Shown here: positions 24,814-32,595 of the stretch, one piece after another
How the letters are laid out: each line of letters begins with the position of its first letter
How positions within the stretch are numbered: position 1 is the stretch's first letter
Source of the DNA: Myxococcales bacterium
Lineage (GTDB): Bacteria; Myxococcota; Myxococcia; Myxococcales; JAKAPL01
DNA length: 33,107 bases
Assembly (NCBI GenBank): GCA_021783235.1
Contig: JAJXUD010000053.1
Span: 1-33,107 of the forward strand
Direction of reading: 5' to 3'
The notes under the pieces: model-generated
What the model was told of the DNA's origin: nothing
Databases searched by the model: none
What the model saw: the letters and a program-made list of their open reading frames with translations, nothing else
Position numbers and translations under genes: made by a program

Positions 24814-24944
24814 CGGTCGACTCCTCGCCATGGCGGCCGTCCCAATACAACGGGCGCGAGACGGGCGCAACGCTTCCCGACCTCGGGCGCGGGGAGCGAC
24901 CGCCCGCCGGCGCGGCCGGCCCCCGGGAGGGAGAGCCGACGGCG

Positions 24945-25778
24945 CTACTCGGCGTAGATCGCGGCGCTCTGGAGCGGGTTGCCCGGGCCGGTCCCGAAGC
25001 CCCCCGCGACGAGGAGCTCGCCGGAGGGGAGCAGCGCGGCGGCGGCGTCGTACCGCGCGTCGCCGACCGAGCCCGCCCCGTCCCAGCTCCCGCTCGCCGG
25101 ATCGTAGATCTCCGCCGAATCGAGGCTTCCGCAGGCATCGCCGTCACAGTTGTAGCCCCCGAGCACGAGGAGCTTCCCCGAGGGCAAGAGCGCGGCCGAG
25201 TGGTAGCCCCGATCGGTCCCGAGGTCACCCGTGCCCGCCCAGCCGCCGCCCGCCGCGCCGCTCGCGGGATCGAACAGCTCGACCGCCGCGATCCCGTTGC
25301 CCGAGCCGTCGAGCCCCCCCACCGCCGCGACCTTCCCGGTTTGGAGCAGCGTCGCCGTGGCGGCGTAGCGCGCGGTGGCGAGCGGGGCGCTCGCGCTCCA
25401 GCTCCCCTTCGCGGGGTCGTAGAGCTCGCAGCTCGCGAGCGCGCTCGGAACGCCGCCGGTCCCGCCGCAGGCGAGCACGCTCCCCGACGGGAGGAGCGTC
25501 GCGCTGTGGGCCTCCCGCGCCGTCGCGAGGGGGCTCGCCGCGCTCCAGCGCCGCCGCGCCGGGTCGTACCACTCGGCGCTCGCGAGGGCGTTGCCGTTCA
25601 CATCGGTCCCGCCCGCGACGAGGACGCCGCCCGTCGGCAGAGGGCTCGCGGTGTGGGAGGCGCGCGCCGTGGCGAGCGGTCCGGCGGCGGTCCAGCTCCC
25701 CACCGAGGGGCCGCAAGCCGCCGCGGCGAGGCTCGCGAGGGCGGCGAGCCGGCGCGCGCCCAGGCCCTCAAGGCGCAC
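24945..25778 (-). CDS. Small Kelch-repeat lipoprotein
   Basis: 277 residues from GTG 25778 (GGAGGG upstream). The signal peptide ends in the lipobox AAAC, then about five Kelch blades. Each has GxxLVxGG (or a variant), a Tyr/Phe-Asp-Pro-Ala segment (YDPA, FDPA), a Trp, and a (T/D)AR(x)xH/A turn: near 60, 108, 155, 205 and 250. The repeats should form a beta propeller on the cell surface or the outer leaflet. The GTG start overlaps the end of the upstream lipoprotein gene by 11 bp. No catalytic (galactose oxidase) residues can be identified. It is the last gene of the envelope cluster. Confidence 0.85.
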   Translation of the reverse strand: MRLEGLGARRLAALASLAAAACGPSVGSWTAAGPLATARASHTASPLPTGGVLVAGGTDVNGNALASAEWYDPARRRWSAASPLATAREAHSATLLPSGSVLACGGTGGVPSALASCELYDPAKGSWSASAPLATARYAATATLLQTGKVAAVGGLDGSGNGIAAVELFDPASGAAGGGWAGTGDLGTDRGYHSAALLPSGKLLVLGGYNCDGDACGSLDSAEIYDPASGSWDGAGSVGDARYDAAAALLPSGELLVAGGFGTGPGNPLQSAAIYAE

Positions 25779-26552
25779 GAAAGCCCTCCGCGCCCACCCG
25801 CCCGCCGAGCTTCTCAGCGAAGTCCAAGAGGAGCTCCTGCAACTGGTAGGTCGCGCTCGCGTTGCCCGGGGCCGCAAGCTCGCTCGACTCGGAGCGGAAG
25901 AGGTCCCAGAGGAAGCGCCGCCCCGACCGATCGTAGCCCACGATCTCCGCGAAGACCTCCACCCGGGCGACCTCCGGGGCGGAGCCGTCCTCCGAATGGC
26001 TCCACTGCCAGGGCACCAGGATCACGCGCAGGAGCGCGTCCGCGTCGAGCCGCCGGGCCGCGGCGCGCAGGGCGGCCGAGCTCGGCTCGGGCGGTCCGGG
26101 CGCGATGGCGAGCAGGGAGCTCTTGGAGAACGGGGATGAGATCGTCATCTCCGTCGCGTCGGGGCCGAACGAGAAGTCGTCGCAGAGGTTCGGCGGCGCG
26201 CTCGGGCCGAGCGGAAGGCCGGCCGGGCCCGCTTGCGGCGGGAGCTCCCCCCGCGCGACCGGCTGGATCTCCGCGGTCCCCTCGAGCCCGTCGAGGAAGG
26301 CCCGGAAGAGCTCGCCCCGGTCGGCGCCGCCGACGGGGGGCGCCACCGCGTCGGAATCCCCGGCGGAGGCCTCGTGGCAGCAAAAGGTGCCATCGCTCCT
26401 CTGGTCCAGCGAGCGGCCGTCCGCCTCGGCGAGGTAGAACTGCAAGAAGGCCAGCCGGCTCGTGGGCGGGAGCGGCCGCAGGATCGGCCCTCCGCAGGCG
26501 GCCGCGGCCAAGAGGCAGGCCTCAGCGAAGCGGCGTGTAGGGGCTGCTTCAT
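25768..26552 (-). CDS. Putative lipoprotein, frameshifted near its start
   Basis: The body (about 250 residues) has no family I recognise. It ends in a beta-rich segment (LRVILVPWQWSHSEDG, RVEVFAEIVGYDRSGRRFLW) and a helix (YQLQELLLDFAEKLGG). As read, the frame has no convincing start: only GTG 26574, without a ribosome site. The ATG at 26552 lies in another frame. One extra C in the C4 run (26543-26540) would join them into MKQPPTRRFAEACLLAAAAC, a proper lipoprotein signal with Cys at the lipobox. The interval given uses that restored start. The same lesion affects the upstream barrel gene. The stop overlaps the GTG of the next Kelch gene. Confidence 0.65.
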
Positions 26553-27216
26553 CTTGATGGTAGCTCAGGGTCACGAGGGCGCCGCGAAAGAGGCCCGAGG
26601 CGTCGGCTTCGGCGCAGAGCCCCAGGCCGTACCGGCCGAAGTCGAGCCTGCGCTCGAAGCCCACTCGAAAGAGGACGTCGCCCTGGATCCCGAGGGAGAA
26701 CGCGCTCGTCTATCCCGCCGAGTCCCGAAGCCCCGGCCCGTTCAGAATGAGCCACGCCGGCTCGACGTCGCCGTAGACGTCGTAGAAGCGGCTCGCGTCG
26801 AAGCGAAGCTCGAGCGGCGAACCCATCAGCAACGGCATGTCGAATGAGCCCAGCCCCGTCTGCCCCCGGTAGTCGCCGGCGTGGAACGGCCAGTCGTACG
26901 GCCCGAGCGGCGCGGCGCTGCCGACGCCGGTCCGCAGGTCGGCGAGCAGCCCCAGCCAGAGGCTCGGCGCGAGCTGAAAGAGTGCGCCCCAGCGCAGGCC
27001 CAGCTCCCCGAGGAGAGTGCTGCCGCGGACGTTCTGAAGCACGACGCCGTCGAAGGCGTCCCCGCAGGGAGGCGCGAGGCAGTCCGTCTGCTGGAGCTGC
27101 ATCGGGGCCGAGAGCTGCTCGACGCCCGTGTCGATCTCCCCGACGACCCCGACGTGGGAACAGCCCGCGGCGGCGGCGAGGCCGATGAGGGAGGCGACGT
27201 TCAGTGCCGAGCGCAT
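26522..27216 (-). pseudogene. Outer-membrane beta-barrel-like protein broken by a TAG and a 1-nt deletion
   Basis: ATG 27216 (GGAG just upstream; ATG 27225 is the alternative) starts a signal sequence ending LIGLAAAAGC. Alternating hydrophobic/aromatic strands follow, as in a small barrel (LGELGLRWGALFQLAPSLWL, SPLELRFDASRFYDVYG). The frame hits TAG at 26712-26710 after GLRDSAG. The same frame then continues with obvious strand sequence (FSLGIQGDVLFRVGFERRLD, FGRYGLGLCAEADASGLF). It runs on without a stop into the lipoprotein gene unless one C is restored at 26543-26540; it then ends AAPYTPLR and TGA (26524-26522). TAG to CAG would restore Gln. The product would be ~231 residues. Sequencing errors can explain both lesions. 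Confidence 0.65.
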
Positions 27217-27268
27217 CGGCTCCATTCGACGCCGGGCGCGGTCGCGGATTCAAGCTCCACCGTTCGCG

Positions 27269-28771
27269 TCAGGGCGCGGCCGCCGGCGGCTTGAACAGGA
27301 AGACGTTCGTCTCGGTCGTGCTGACCGCGACGAAGACGTTGCGTCTCGGGCTGTAGCGGAATCGGCCGAACGTGCCGTTCGACGCCGGCGGCCCGGGGAG
27401 GTCGCCCTGCCCCTGGACCCTGGTCCACGCCCACGTCGCCGGGTTCAGGAAGTAGAGCTGCTGCCCGCCGTTCCACCAGACGAAGCGGTCGATCGCCGGA
27501 TCGTAGGCCATCCCCGCCTCGGACGGCAGCGGCGCCGCGAGGCCCGTCGCCGCGACCGTCGTCAGCCCGCCGTCGGCGAGCTGGTACGTCTCGAGCTGCT
27601 GCCCGTCGGAGGTCACCACCAGCACGTCGCGCGTCGTGTCGACGTCGGCGGAGGCGTAGTACCCGTAGACGGCGCCGCTGTTGAAGTCCTGCCCTTCGCC
27701 GGGCCAGACGGTCCAGGCGTCGGCGATGGGGTCGTACCGGCTGAGGTCGTGGGCGCCGAGGTACCAGATGCGCCCCTGACCGTCGGTCGCGCTGGTGCCG
27801 TAGAAGTCGTCCACGTTGTCGGCGCTCCGGATCCAGACGCCGGCGTCGAAGTCGAAGCCGTCGACCCGCGCGGTGCCGGTCTGGCCGCTCGGGAAGAGCG
27901 CCCCGCCGCCGAGCAGGTAGAAGCGGCCGGTGGCCGGGCTGAAGGCGACGTTCCCGTAGGTGTGGCGGCTGCGCGGCTGCTGCGGGTCGAGCTGCGGCGT
28001 GATGGCCGGATCGTCGCAGCGCGCGGGATCGAGGTAGCCGGTCGGGGTGAGCCACTCGTTCGGGATGCAGAGCGAGGCGGCCCGCGGGTAGAGCCCGCAG
28101 TCCTCGACGCGCTTGTCCGAGAAGACCGGGGCGGCGCTCTGGCCGTCCATGCCGTTCGGGAGCTCCGTCCAGCGGCGCCAGCTCGCGGTCCCGAGGTCGA
28201 AGCCGAAGAGGTCGTTGTAGTACGAATCGGAGTGGCCGCCGCCGGCGACGATCAGCCGATCGGCCACCGGATCGAAGGCGCCGCCGCTCCAGGCGTCCAT
28301 GACGGCCCCGCACAGGTAGTGATCGTACGGCTGCGGGCAGACCTGGGCCATCTGCGTGCAGGGGAGCTCCTTCCACGATCCCGGCGCCATCGCGGCGATG
28401 ACCGCGTCGACGTCGCTCGTGGCGCCGGCGTCCGGCGGGCAGAGGAACGGCACGCCGGAGTCCACGGGCGGGCCCGCGTCCGGAAGGCCGGCCGGACTGA
28501 CGCCCGGCTGCGGGATGCAGTCGCCCGCGTCCACCGCCCCCGCGTCCCCGAGGCCCGCGTCCCCGAGGCCCGCGTCCGTCGTCCCAGCGTCCCCGAGGCC
28601 CGCGTCCGTCCAGCCCGCGTCCATCGTCCCGGCGTCGGGCGTCCCGGCGTCCCCGGGCCCCGCGTCGAGTCCTCGGGAGGCCGGGCCCGGGCAGCCGGCG
28701 GCCAGCGCGACGACGAGGGCCCACGACCATCGCTCCCTTCGCCTGCTCGAAGCGAGGCTGGCGCGCCTCAA
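27269..28771 (-). CDS. Kelch-type beta-propeller lipoprotein with DAG-repeat linker
   Basis: 500 residues. The signal peptide ends in a perfect lipobox, LAAGC (about 22-26). Then comes a linker of Asp-Ala-Gly units (about 36-83), a spacer arm common in myxobacterial surface proteins. The C-terminal ~380 residues are a propeller with Kelch-like blades: AWSGGAFDPVADRLIVAGGG, HTYGNVAFSPATGRFYLLGG, then blades ending NGTFGRFRYSPRRNVFVAV. A conserved GGGHSDSYYN near the first blade is shared with its paralogue at 30312-31703. The TTG start overlaps the stop of the beta-helix gene by 4 bp (TTGA), implying coupled translation. The ligand or activity is unknown; surface glycan or matrix binding is a guess from context. 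Confidence 0.87.
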   Translation of the reverse strand: MRRASLASSRRRERWSWALVVALAAGCPGPASRGLDAGPGDAGTPDAGTMDAGWTDAGLGDAGTTDAGLGDAGLGDAGAVDAGDCIPQPGVSPAGLPDAGPPVDSGVPFLCPPDAGATSDVDAVIAAMAPGSWKELPCTQMAQVCPQPYDHYLCGAVMDAWSGGAFDPVADRLIVAGGGHSDSYYNDLFGFDLGTASWRRWTELPNGMDGQSAAPVFSDKRVEDCGLYPRAASLCIPNEWLTPTGYLDPARCDDPAITPQLDPQQPRSRHTYGNVAFSPATGRFYLLGGGALFPSGQTGTARVDGFDFDAGVWIRSADNVDDFYGTSATDGQGRIWYLGAHDLSRYDPIADAWTVWPGEGQDFNSGAVYGYYASADVDTTRDVLVVTSDGQQLETYQLADGGLTTVAATGLAAPLPSEAGMAYDPAIDRFVWWNGGQQLYFLNPATWAWTRVQGQGDLPGPPASNGTFGRFRYSPRRNVFVAVSTTETNVFLFKPPAAAP

Positions 28772-30249
28772 GCGCGCCTCCCGCCCGCTCCGGCGCGACG
28801 CGCGCGGAGTGCGAGCAGCGCGGCGACGAGGAGGAGGAGGCCCGCCTCGCCCGCGGCCCCCGAGGAAGCGCCGCCCCCGACCCGGCAGCCGCAGCCGCCC
28901 GAGGCCGCCGGCGGCGCCTTCGCCGCGCCGCCCCCATCTTCGGTGGCACCGGCGTCACCCGCGCCGGCGCCGCCGTCGGGGGCCGCTCCGGCGTCGCTCG
29001 AAGTGCCCGCGTCGCTCGAGCTCCCGGCGTCGGCGGGGGCTGGGCCAGCGTCGGCCGCTGGTCCCGCGTCGGCCGTCAGGCCGTACTCGTAGGCGCCGAT
29101 GTCGATGGCCGCCCCCACCACCGTGCGGGGCATCGAACCGAGCGGCTGGACGTACTCGAACGCCGGGGCGAGCGACTGGCCGCCGTTGCTCCCGGGCGCG
29201 CTGCCCCGGTCGATGCAGGGCGAGCCCGCCTCGAGCTCGACGTCGTAGCTCGCCACGTCGACGAACTTCGGATCGCCCATGGTCGCGCTGTCGAAGTTGG
29301 TCGTGAGCACGGCCGAGGCCTGCCCCGAGATCGTCCCGCCGTTGTAGAAGATGTCGTTCTCGAGGAGCGCCGGGGTCGAGGTGGCGTCCACGACGAAGGT
29401 GCCGCTGCCGAGGTCGTTCAGGATCGTGTTGTTCACCACGAAGAGGTGGGTGTCGTAGCCGCTCGGCGTCCCCTCCTCCCCGAAGGTCACGATGGTCGGG
29501 TTCTGCGTGGTGGCGCTCTGCTCGATGACGTTGCCGATGACGTACGCCGTGCCGCCGTTCGGCAGGTCGACCTCGTAGCTCGCCGTCCCGCCGTCCTCGT
29601 CGGTGATCCGGTTGTAGAGCACGAACGTGCTGTAGGCGCGCGACTTCAAGAGGTGGCCGACGTTGCCGTGGTGCGAGTAGGAGAACTGCATCGTGAAGCT
29701 CGCGAAGTCGCCGATGTAGACGTTGTGCGAGTAGCCGTCGCCGGCGCCGTTGTGGGCGAGCTCGGAGTTCTCGATGAGGATCGTGCCCGTATCGGGGGTC
29801 GCGGGCTGGCCCAGGATGCCGTCCTGGTTGTCGTGGATGTAGCAGTTCCTCACCGTGAGGTTCAGCCCCTGGTGGCGAATGCCCGCGCCGTTGTTTCCGG
29901 AGGAGGCCGAGATGGCCGCGCCCGAGAGCTCGAAGTTCTCGATGGTGGCGCTCGCGCCCCCCTCGATGGTGAAGATGCCCTTCTGCTCTGCCGGCGTGAC
30001 GCCCGTCAGGTCGATCTTCGCCCGGCCGTGGATCCCGCGGACGGTGAGGCCGTCGGTGGTCCAGGCGCAGCTGTCGCCGTCGTAGCTGCCCGCCGCGTCG
30101 ACCTCGATGACGTCGCCCGGCTGCGCGGCCGCGATGGCGTCGCACGGCTTCGCGTAGCTCTGACCGGGGCCGACCTCGAGGGTGCTGGCCCAGGCGGCGG
30201 GCGCGCCGAGGAGCAGCGCGGTGAGCGTGAAAACGATTCGTCGGTGCAT
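28768..30249 (-). CDS. Secreted right-handed parallel beta-helix protein with MYXO-CTERM anchor
   Basis: 493 residues. A Sec signal peptide (1-21, cleaved after AWA) leads to EVGPGQSYAKPCDAIAAAQPGD, the usual opening of pectate-lyase-like beta helices. Rungs such as LTVRNCYIHDNQDGI, ILIENSELAHNGAG, YVIGNVIEQS and LFVVNNTILNDLGSG follow, ending near DIGAYEYG (~408). The next ~50 residues are a DAG-rich linker. The end is GCGC, a hydrophobic helix (LLLLVAALLALRARR) and an Arg cluster, which matches the MYXO-CTERM sorting signal processed in Myxococcota. It is therefore surface-anchored or released, possibly acting on polysaccharide; no lyase catalytic residues can be assigned. It sits between two Kelch lipoprotein genes. 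Confidence 0.9.
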   Translation of the reverse strand: MHRRIVFTLTALLLGAPAAWASTLEVGPGQSYAKPCDAIAAAQPGDVIEVDAAGSYDGDSCAWTTDGLTVRGIHGRAKIDLTGVTPAEQKGIFTIEGGASATIENFELSGAAISASSGNNGAGIRHQGLNLTVRNCYIHDNQDGILGQPATPDTGTILIENSELAHNGAGDGYSHNVYIGDFASFTMQFSYSHHGNVGHLLKSRAYSTFVLYNRITDEDGGTASYEVDLPNGGTAYVIGNVIEQSATTQNPTIVTFGEEGTPSGYDTHLFVVNNTILNDLGSGTFVVDATSTPALLENDIFYNGGTISGQASAVLTTNFDSATMGDPKFVDVASYDVELEAGSPCIDRGSAPGSNGGQSLAPAFEYVQPLGSMPRTVVGAAIDIGAYEYGLTADAGPAADAGPAPADAGSSSDAGTSSDAGAAPDGGAGAGDAGATEDGGGAAKAPPAASGGCGCRVGGGASSGAAGEAGLLLLVAALLALRARRAGAGGRRA

Positions 30250-30311
30250 GGCTCTCTCCGGATCTGGCGCTGCCTTGGGGTGACCTTCGGGGTGACCTTC
30301 CGCCGCGCCGC

Positions 30312-31703
30312 TCACGGCCCGCAGCCGGCCGTGTGCTTGTAGAAGGTCACGTCGTCGTTCGGACCGTTGACGAGGATGAAGACGTTGTACTTCGGAATGT
30401 AGCGAAATCGCCCGTAGACGCCGTTCTGCGAGGGGGCGGCGAGCGCGCCCACCGCGCTCTTCGTCGTCCAGACCTTCTTCGAGAGGTCGAGCACATACGG
30501 CGCCCCCCCCTTCCAGGCGACGAGCGCGTCGGCGCGGGGATCGTAGTCGACTCCGGGCGCGTCCGCGCCGATCACGTCGCCCCCGCCCGTCTGGATGACC
30601 TCGTTCGGATAGAGCTGGCCCAGGGTGGACGAGCCCGCGGCCTGCCCGGAGTTGTCGAACGCGCCGCCGCCCGTGGTGATCCAGTCGTCGGTGACGATGC
30701 GGTTCGCGCCGATGTCGAAGACGAAGTAGTCGCCCTGCCCGAAGGTGAAAAAGAGGTGCCGCTGGGTGTCGACGGCGGCCGTCTTGTCCCCGCCCTCCTC
30801 GTAGCGCGGCCACTCCGGCGGAGAGCCGAAGTCCTGGACGATCGCCCAGCTGTTCGCGTCGTAGTCGTACACCGACAGCCCTCCGGAATCCTGCATGAAG
30901 ACCTTCCCGGTCGCCGGATCGTACGCGCTCGCCGCGGAGTACATGAAGCCCGAGGCCCCGGAGTCGAACGAGCCCGCCGGCAGCATGTTCGTCCAGCTCT
31001 GCGTGTCGAGGTCGAGCGTCCAGGTGAGAGTGGGGACCCCGGGGCAGTTGCCGGTGCCCGCGATGCCGCCACCCCAGCTCCAGAATCGGTTCGCGTGGGT
31101 GAGGTAGGCGAGCCCGTCGTAGGTGTGGCGCGACGCAGGCTTGCCGTCGAAGTAGGGGTCCTTGCAGACGTCGCTGCTCGTCGTCACGTCCGACGGCGTC
31201 GTCTCCCGCTTCCAGAGGAAGGTCGCGGGATCGAAGCTGTAGACCTCGTTGCCCCAGTAGTCGGCGTGGCCACCGCCCCAGATCAGCATCTTGTCGTGGA
31301 CCGGATCGTAGGCGCCGCCGGACCAGGCGATGATGACGGCGGCGCAGCCGTCCGTCGCCGACCAGGGCTGCCCCTCGAGGCAGACGCCCGATCCCAGAAA
31401 CGAGCTCCCTTTGACGTCGTACCAGCTGTCCGCGGGGAGGTTGACGAGGAGCTGCTCGTCGGCGGAGAGGACGCCGCTGCCGCACGAGGCGACGCCGCCA
31501 TCGGCGGCCGCGCCCTGCCCCGCGTCGACCTGGCCTCCCGCGTCGAGGGCGCCGCCGGGCGCCCCGCCGTCGATCGGAGCGCCGGCGTCCGCCGCGGGGC
31601 CAGCGCTCTTCCCGCACGCGGCGAGCCCGAGGAGCAGGGCGGCGAGCGCGAGCAGCGGGCGCCGAGGGCTCCACTCATCTTGCCGCCATCCGACACAGCC
31701 CAT
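30312..31703 (-). CDS. Kelch-type beta-propeller lipoprotein, paralogue of the 27269-28771 product
   Basis: 463 residues. The signal peptide ends in lipobox LAAC (residues ~31-34), followed by an Asp/Ala/Gly-rich linker (to ~70). The propeller shows the same blades as its neighbour: AWSGGAYDPVHDKMLIWGGG with GGGHADYWGN, HTYDGLAYLTHANRFWSWGG, and NGVYGRFRYIPKYNVFILVN at the end. ATG 31703 is chosen because AGGAGAGG precedes it and a signal peptide follows; the frame stays open further upstream but reads as non-protein. It is the first gene of the envelope cluster, 62 nt before the beta-helix gene. The two Kelch proteins flanking the beta helix are likely products of duplication. Confidence 0.87.
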   Translation of the reverse strand: MGCVGWRQDEWSPRRPLLALAALLLGLAACGKSAGPAADAGAPIDGGAPGGALDAGGQVDAGQGAAADGGVASCGSGVLSADEQLLVNLPADSWYDVKGSSFLGSGVCLEGQPWSATDGCAAVIIAWSGGAYDPVHDKMLIWGGGHADYWGNEVYSFDPATFLWKRETTPSDVTTSSDVCKDPYFDGKPASRHTYDGLAYLTHANRFWSWGGGIAGTGNCPGVPTLTWTLDLDTQSWTNMLPAGSFDSGASGFMYSAASAYDPATGKVFMQDSGGLSVYDYDANSWAIVQDFGSPPEWPRYEEGGDKTAAVDTQRHLFFTFGQGDYFVFDIGANRIVTDDWITTGGGAFDNSGQAAGSSTLGQLYPNEVIQTGGGDVIGADAPGVDYDPRADALVAWKGGAPYVLDLSKKVWTTKSAVGALAAPSQNGVYGRFRYIPKYNVFILVNGPNDDVTFYKHTAGCGP

Positions 31704-31952
31704 GATCTCGACCCCTCTCCTCTCGGAAGCTCCGTTGACAATTGCAACATCGAAGCCAAACGCTCTGCCGTGGCGGCGCCGTGCCCGCTGCGACCTCCGC
31801 GATGGCCGCCAGCCCGAGTGTGGTCTCGACCCCACGGAAATGTGGGGGCTTCGCCCCCCAGTCGGGCGGCCCCACGCCGGAGAATGCCCCCGACGGCGCC
31901 GGGGCATCCGGTACTCCGCCTCGACGACCTCTTCAAGAGATCGACCAGGGCG
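31704..31952. other. Hairpin-rich intergenic region upstream of the Kelch/beta-helix cluster
   Basis: No gene is supported here. CCCCAC (31830-31835) can pair with GTGGGG (31842-31847), but the same G run also pairs with GCCCCC (31853-31858) around a TTC loop; the two stems exclude each other. A third perfect stem, ATGCCCC/GGGGCAT, spans 31884-31907. An AT-richer patch at 31733-31760 (ttgacaattgcaacatcg) could hold a promoter, but no convincing -10/-35 pair faces the Kelch gene. Confidence 0.5.
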
Positions 31953-31993
31953 AAAAGAGGCCCCGAGGAGCGCTGCTGCTCTCCCCGGGGCCC
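31953..31993 (-). terminator. Intrinsic terminator of the basic hypothetical gene
   Basis: On the minus strand a long hairpin, GGCCCCG...CGGGGCC (31992-31986 with 31965-31959) with an imperfectly paired inner part, runs straight into TCTTTT (to 31953). It starts about 10 nt after the stop at 32004. It is the clearest terminator in the window. Confidence 0.75.
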
Positions 31994-32003
31994 CCGTTCC
32001 CTG

Positions 32004-32567
32004 CTACTGCCCTGCCGGGCCGGACTGACCCGTGGTTCCCACCGGGCTGATCTTCTTCCCGTCGGGCCCCAGAATCAGCGTCGGCGTCGGCGCCGAGCCC
32101 ATGAGCCTCTTCTGCTTCTTGCTCATGGTCCCGTGCTTCTCCCGCGTCAGCTTGGCCTTCGCGGCGCTGAGCGCAAGCTGCTCGGCGCTGCGCGGGGCCC
32201 GCCGCTTCGGCGGGGCGATCCCGAACTTCGACAGCAAGGGATTCCCCTTGCCGAGGAGCTGGATGATCGCGGCCCGGATCGACTTGGACCGATCCCGAAT
32301 CCCTGGGATCGCCCCGTGGAGCGCCGCTCGGGCCTGCTTCTCCTTCGCGACCGCGTCCGACAACGCCGTGAAGAGCGCGAGGTCGTCCGCGAGCTCCTGG
32401 GAGAGCTCCTGCTGGCTCTCCGTCTTGCCGTCGACCGGGAATTGCGTCCCCGCGGGGATCGAGCCGTCGACCCCGCCCTTCAAGAGCGTGATCTCGAGCT
32501 CGAGCCCCTTCGGCGCGATCTGCTGCACCGATGGGCTCGCCGTTCCGTTCGTCTGGTTGCTCGCCAT
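32004..32567 (-). CDS. Hypothetical basic protein
   Basis: 187 residues from ATG 32567, with GGAGG 8 nt upstream; GTG 32576 overlaps that site and is less likely. The first third is mixed (GLELEITLLKGG, then an acidic Gln/Glu/Leu-rich helix). The middle is helical, SKSIRAAIIQLLGKGNPLLSKFGI. The last third is strongly basic: PPKRRAPRSAEQLALSAAKA and TREKHGTMSKKQKRLMG. The Ala/Lys/Arg segment could bind nucleic acid. I recall similar small proteins (FG-x-APKKRRAP-like) annotated as hypothetical in related bacteria but cannot assign a function. It follows the repeat-protein gene by 28 nt and ends at a strong terminator. Confidence 0.75.
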   Translation of the reverse strand: MASNQTNGTASPSVQQIAPKGLELEITLLKGGVDGSIPAGTQFPVDGKTESQQELSQELADDLALFTALSDAVAKEKQARAALHGAIPGIRDRSKSIRAAIIQLLGKGNPLLSKFGIAPPKRRAPRSAEQLALSAAKAKLTREKHGTMSKKQKRLMGSAPTPTLILGPDGKKISPVGTTGQSGPAGQ

Positions 32568-32595
32568 CTCTTTCACCTCCTCTCCGGCCGACGTC

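Noticed and set aside
28540-28670. DNA repeat in the Kelch gene (gcgtccccgaggccc-like units) as a mobile or regulatory repeat
   Set aside because: It simply encodes the Asp-Ala-Gly linker of the lipoprotein; there is no sign of an independent element.
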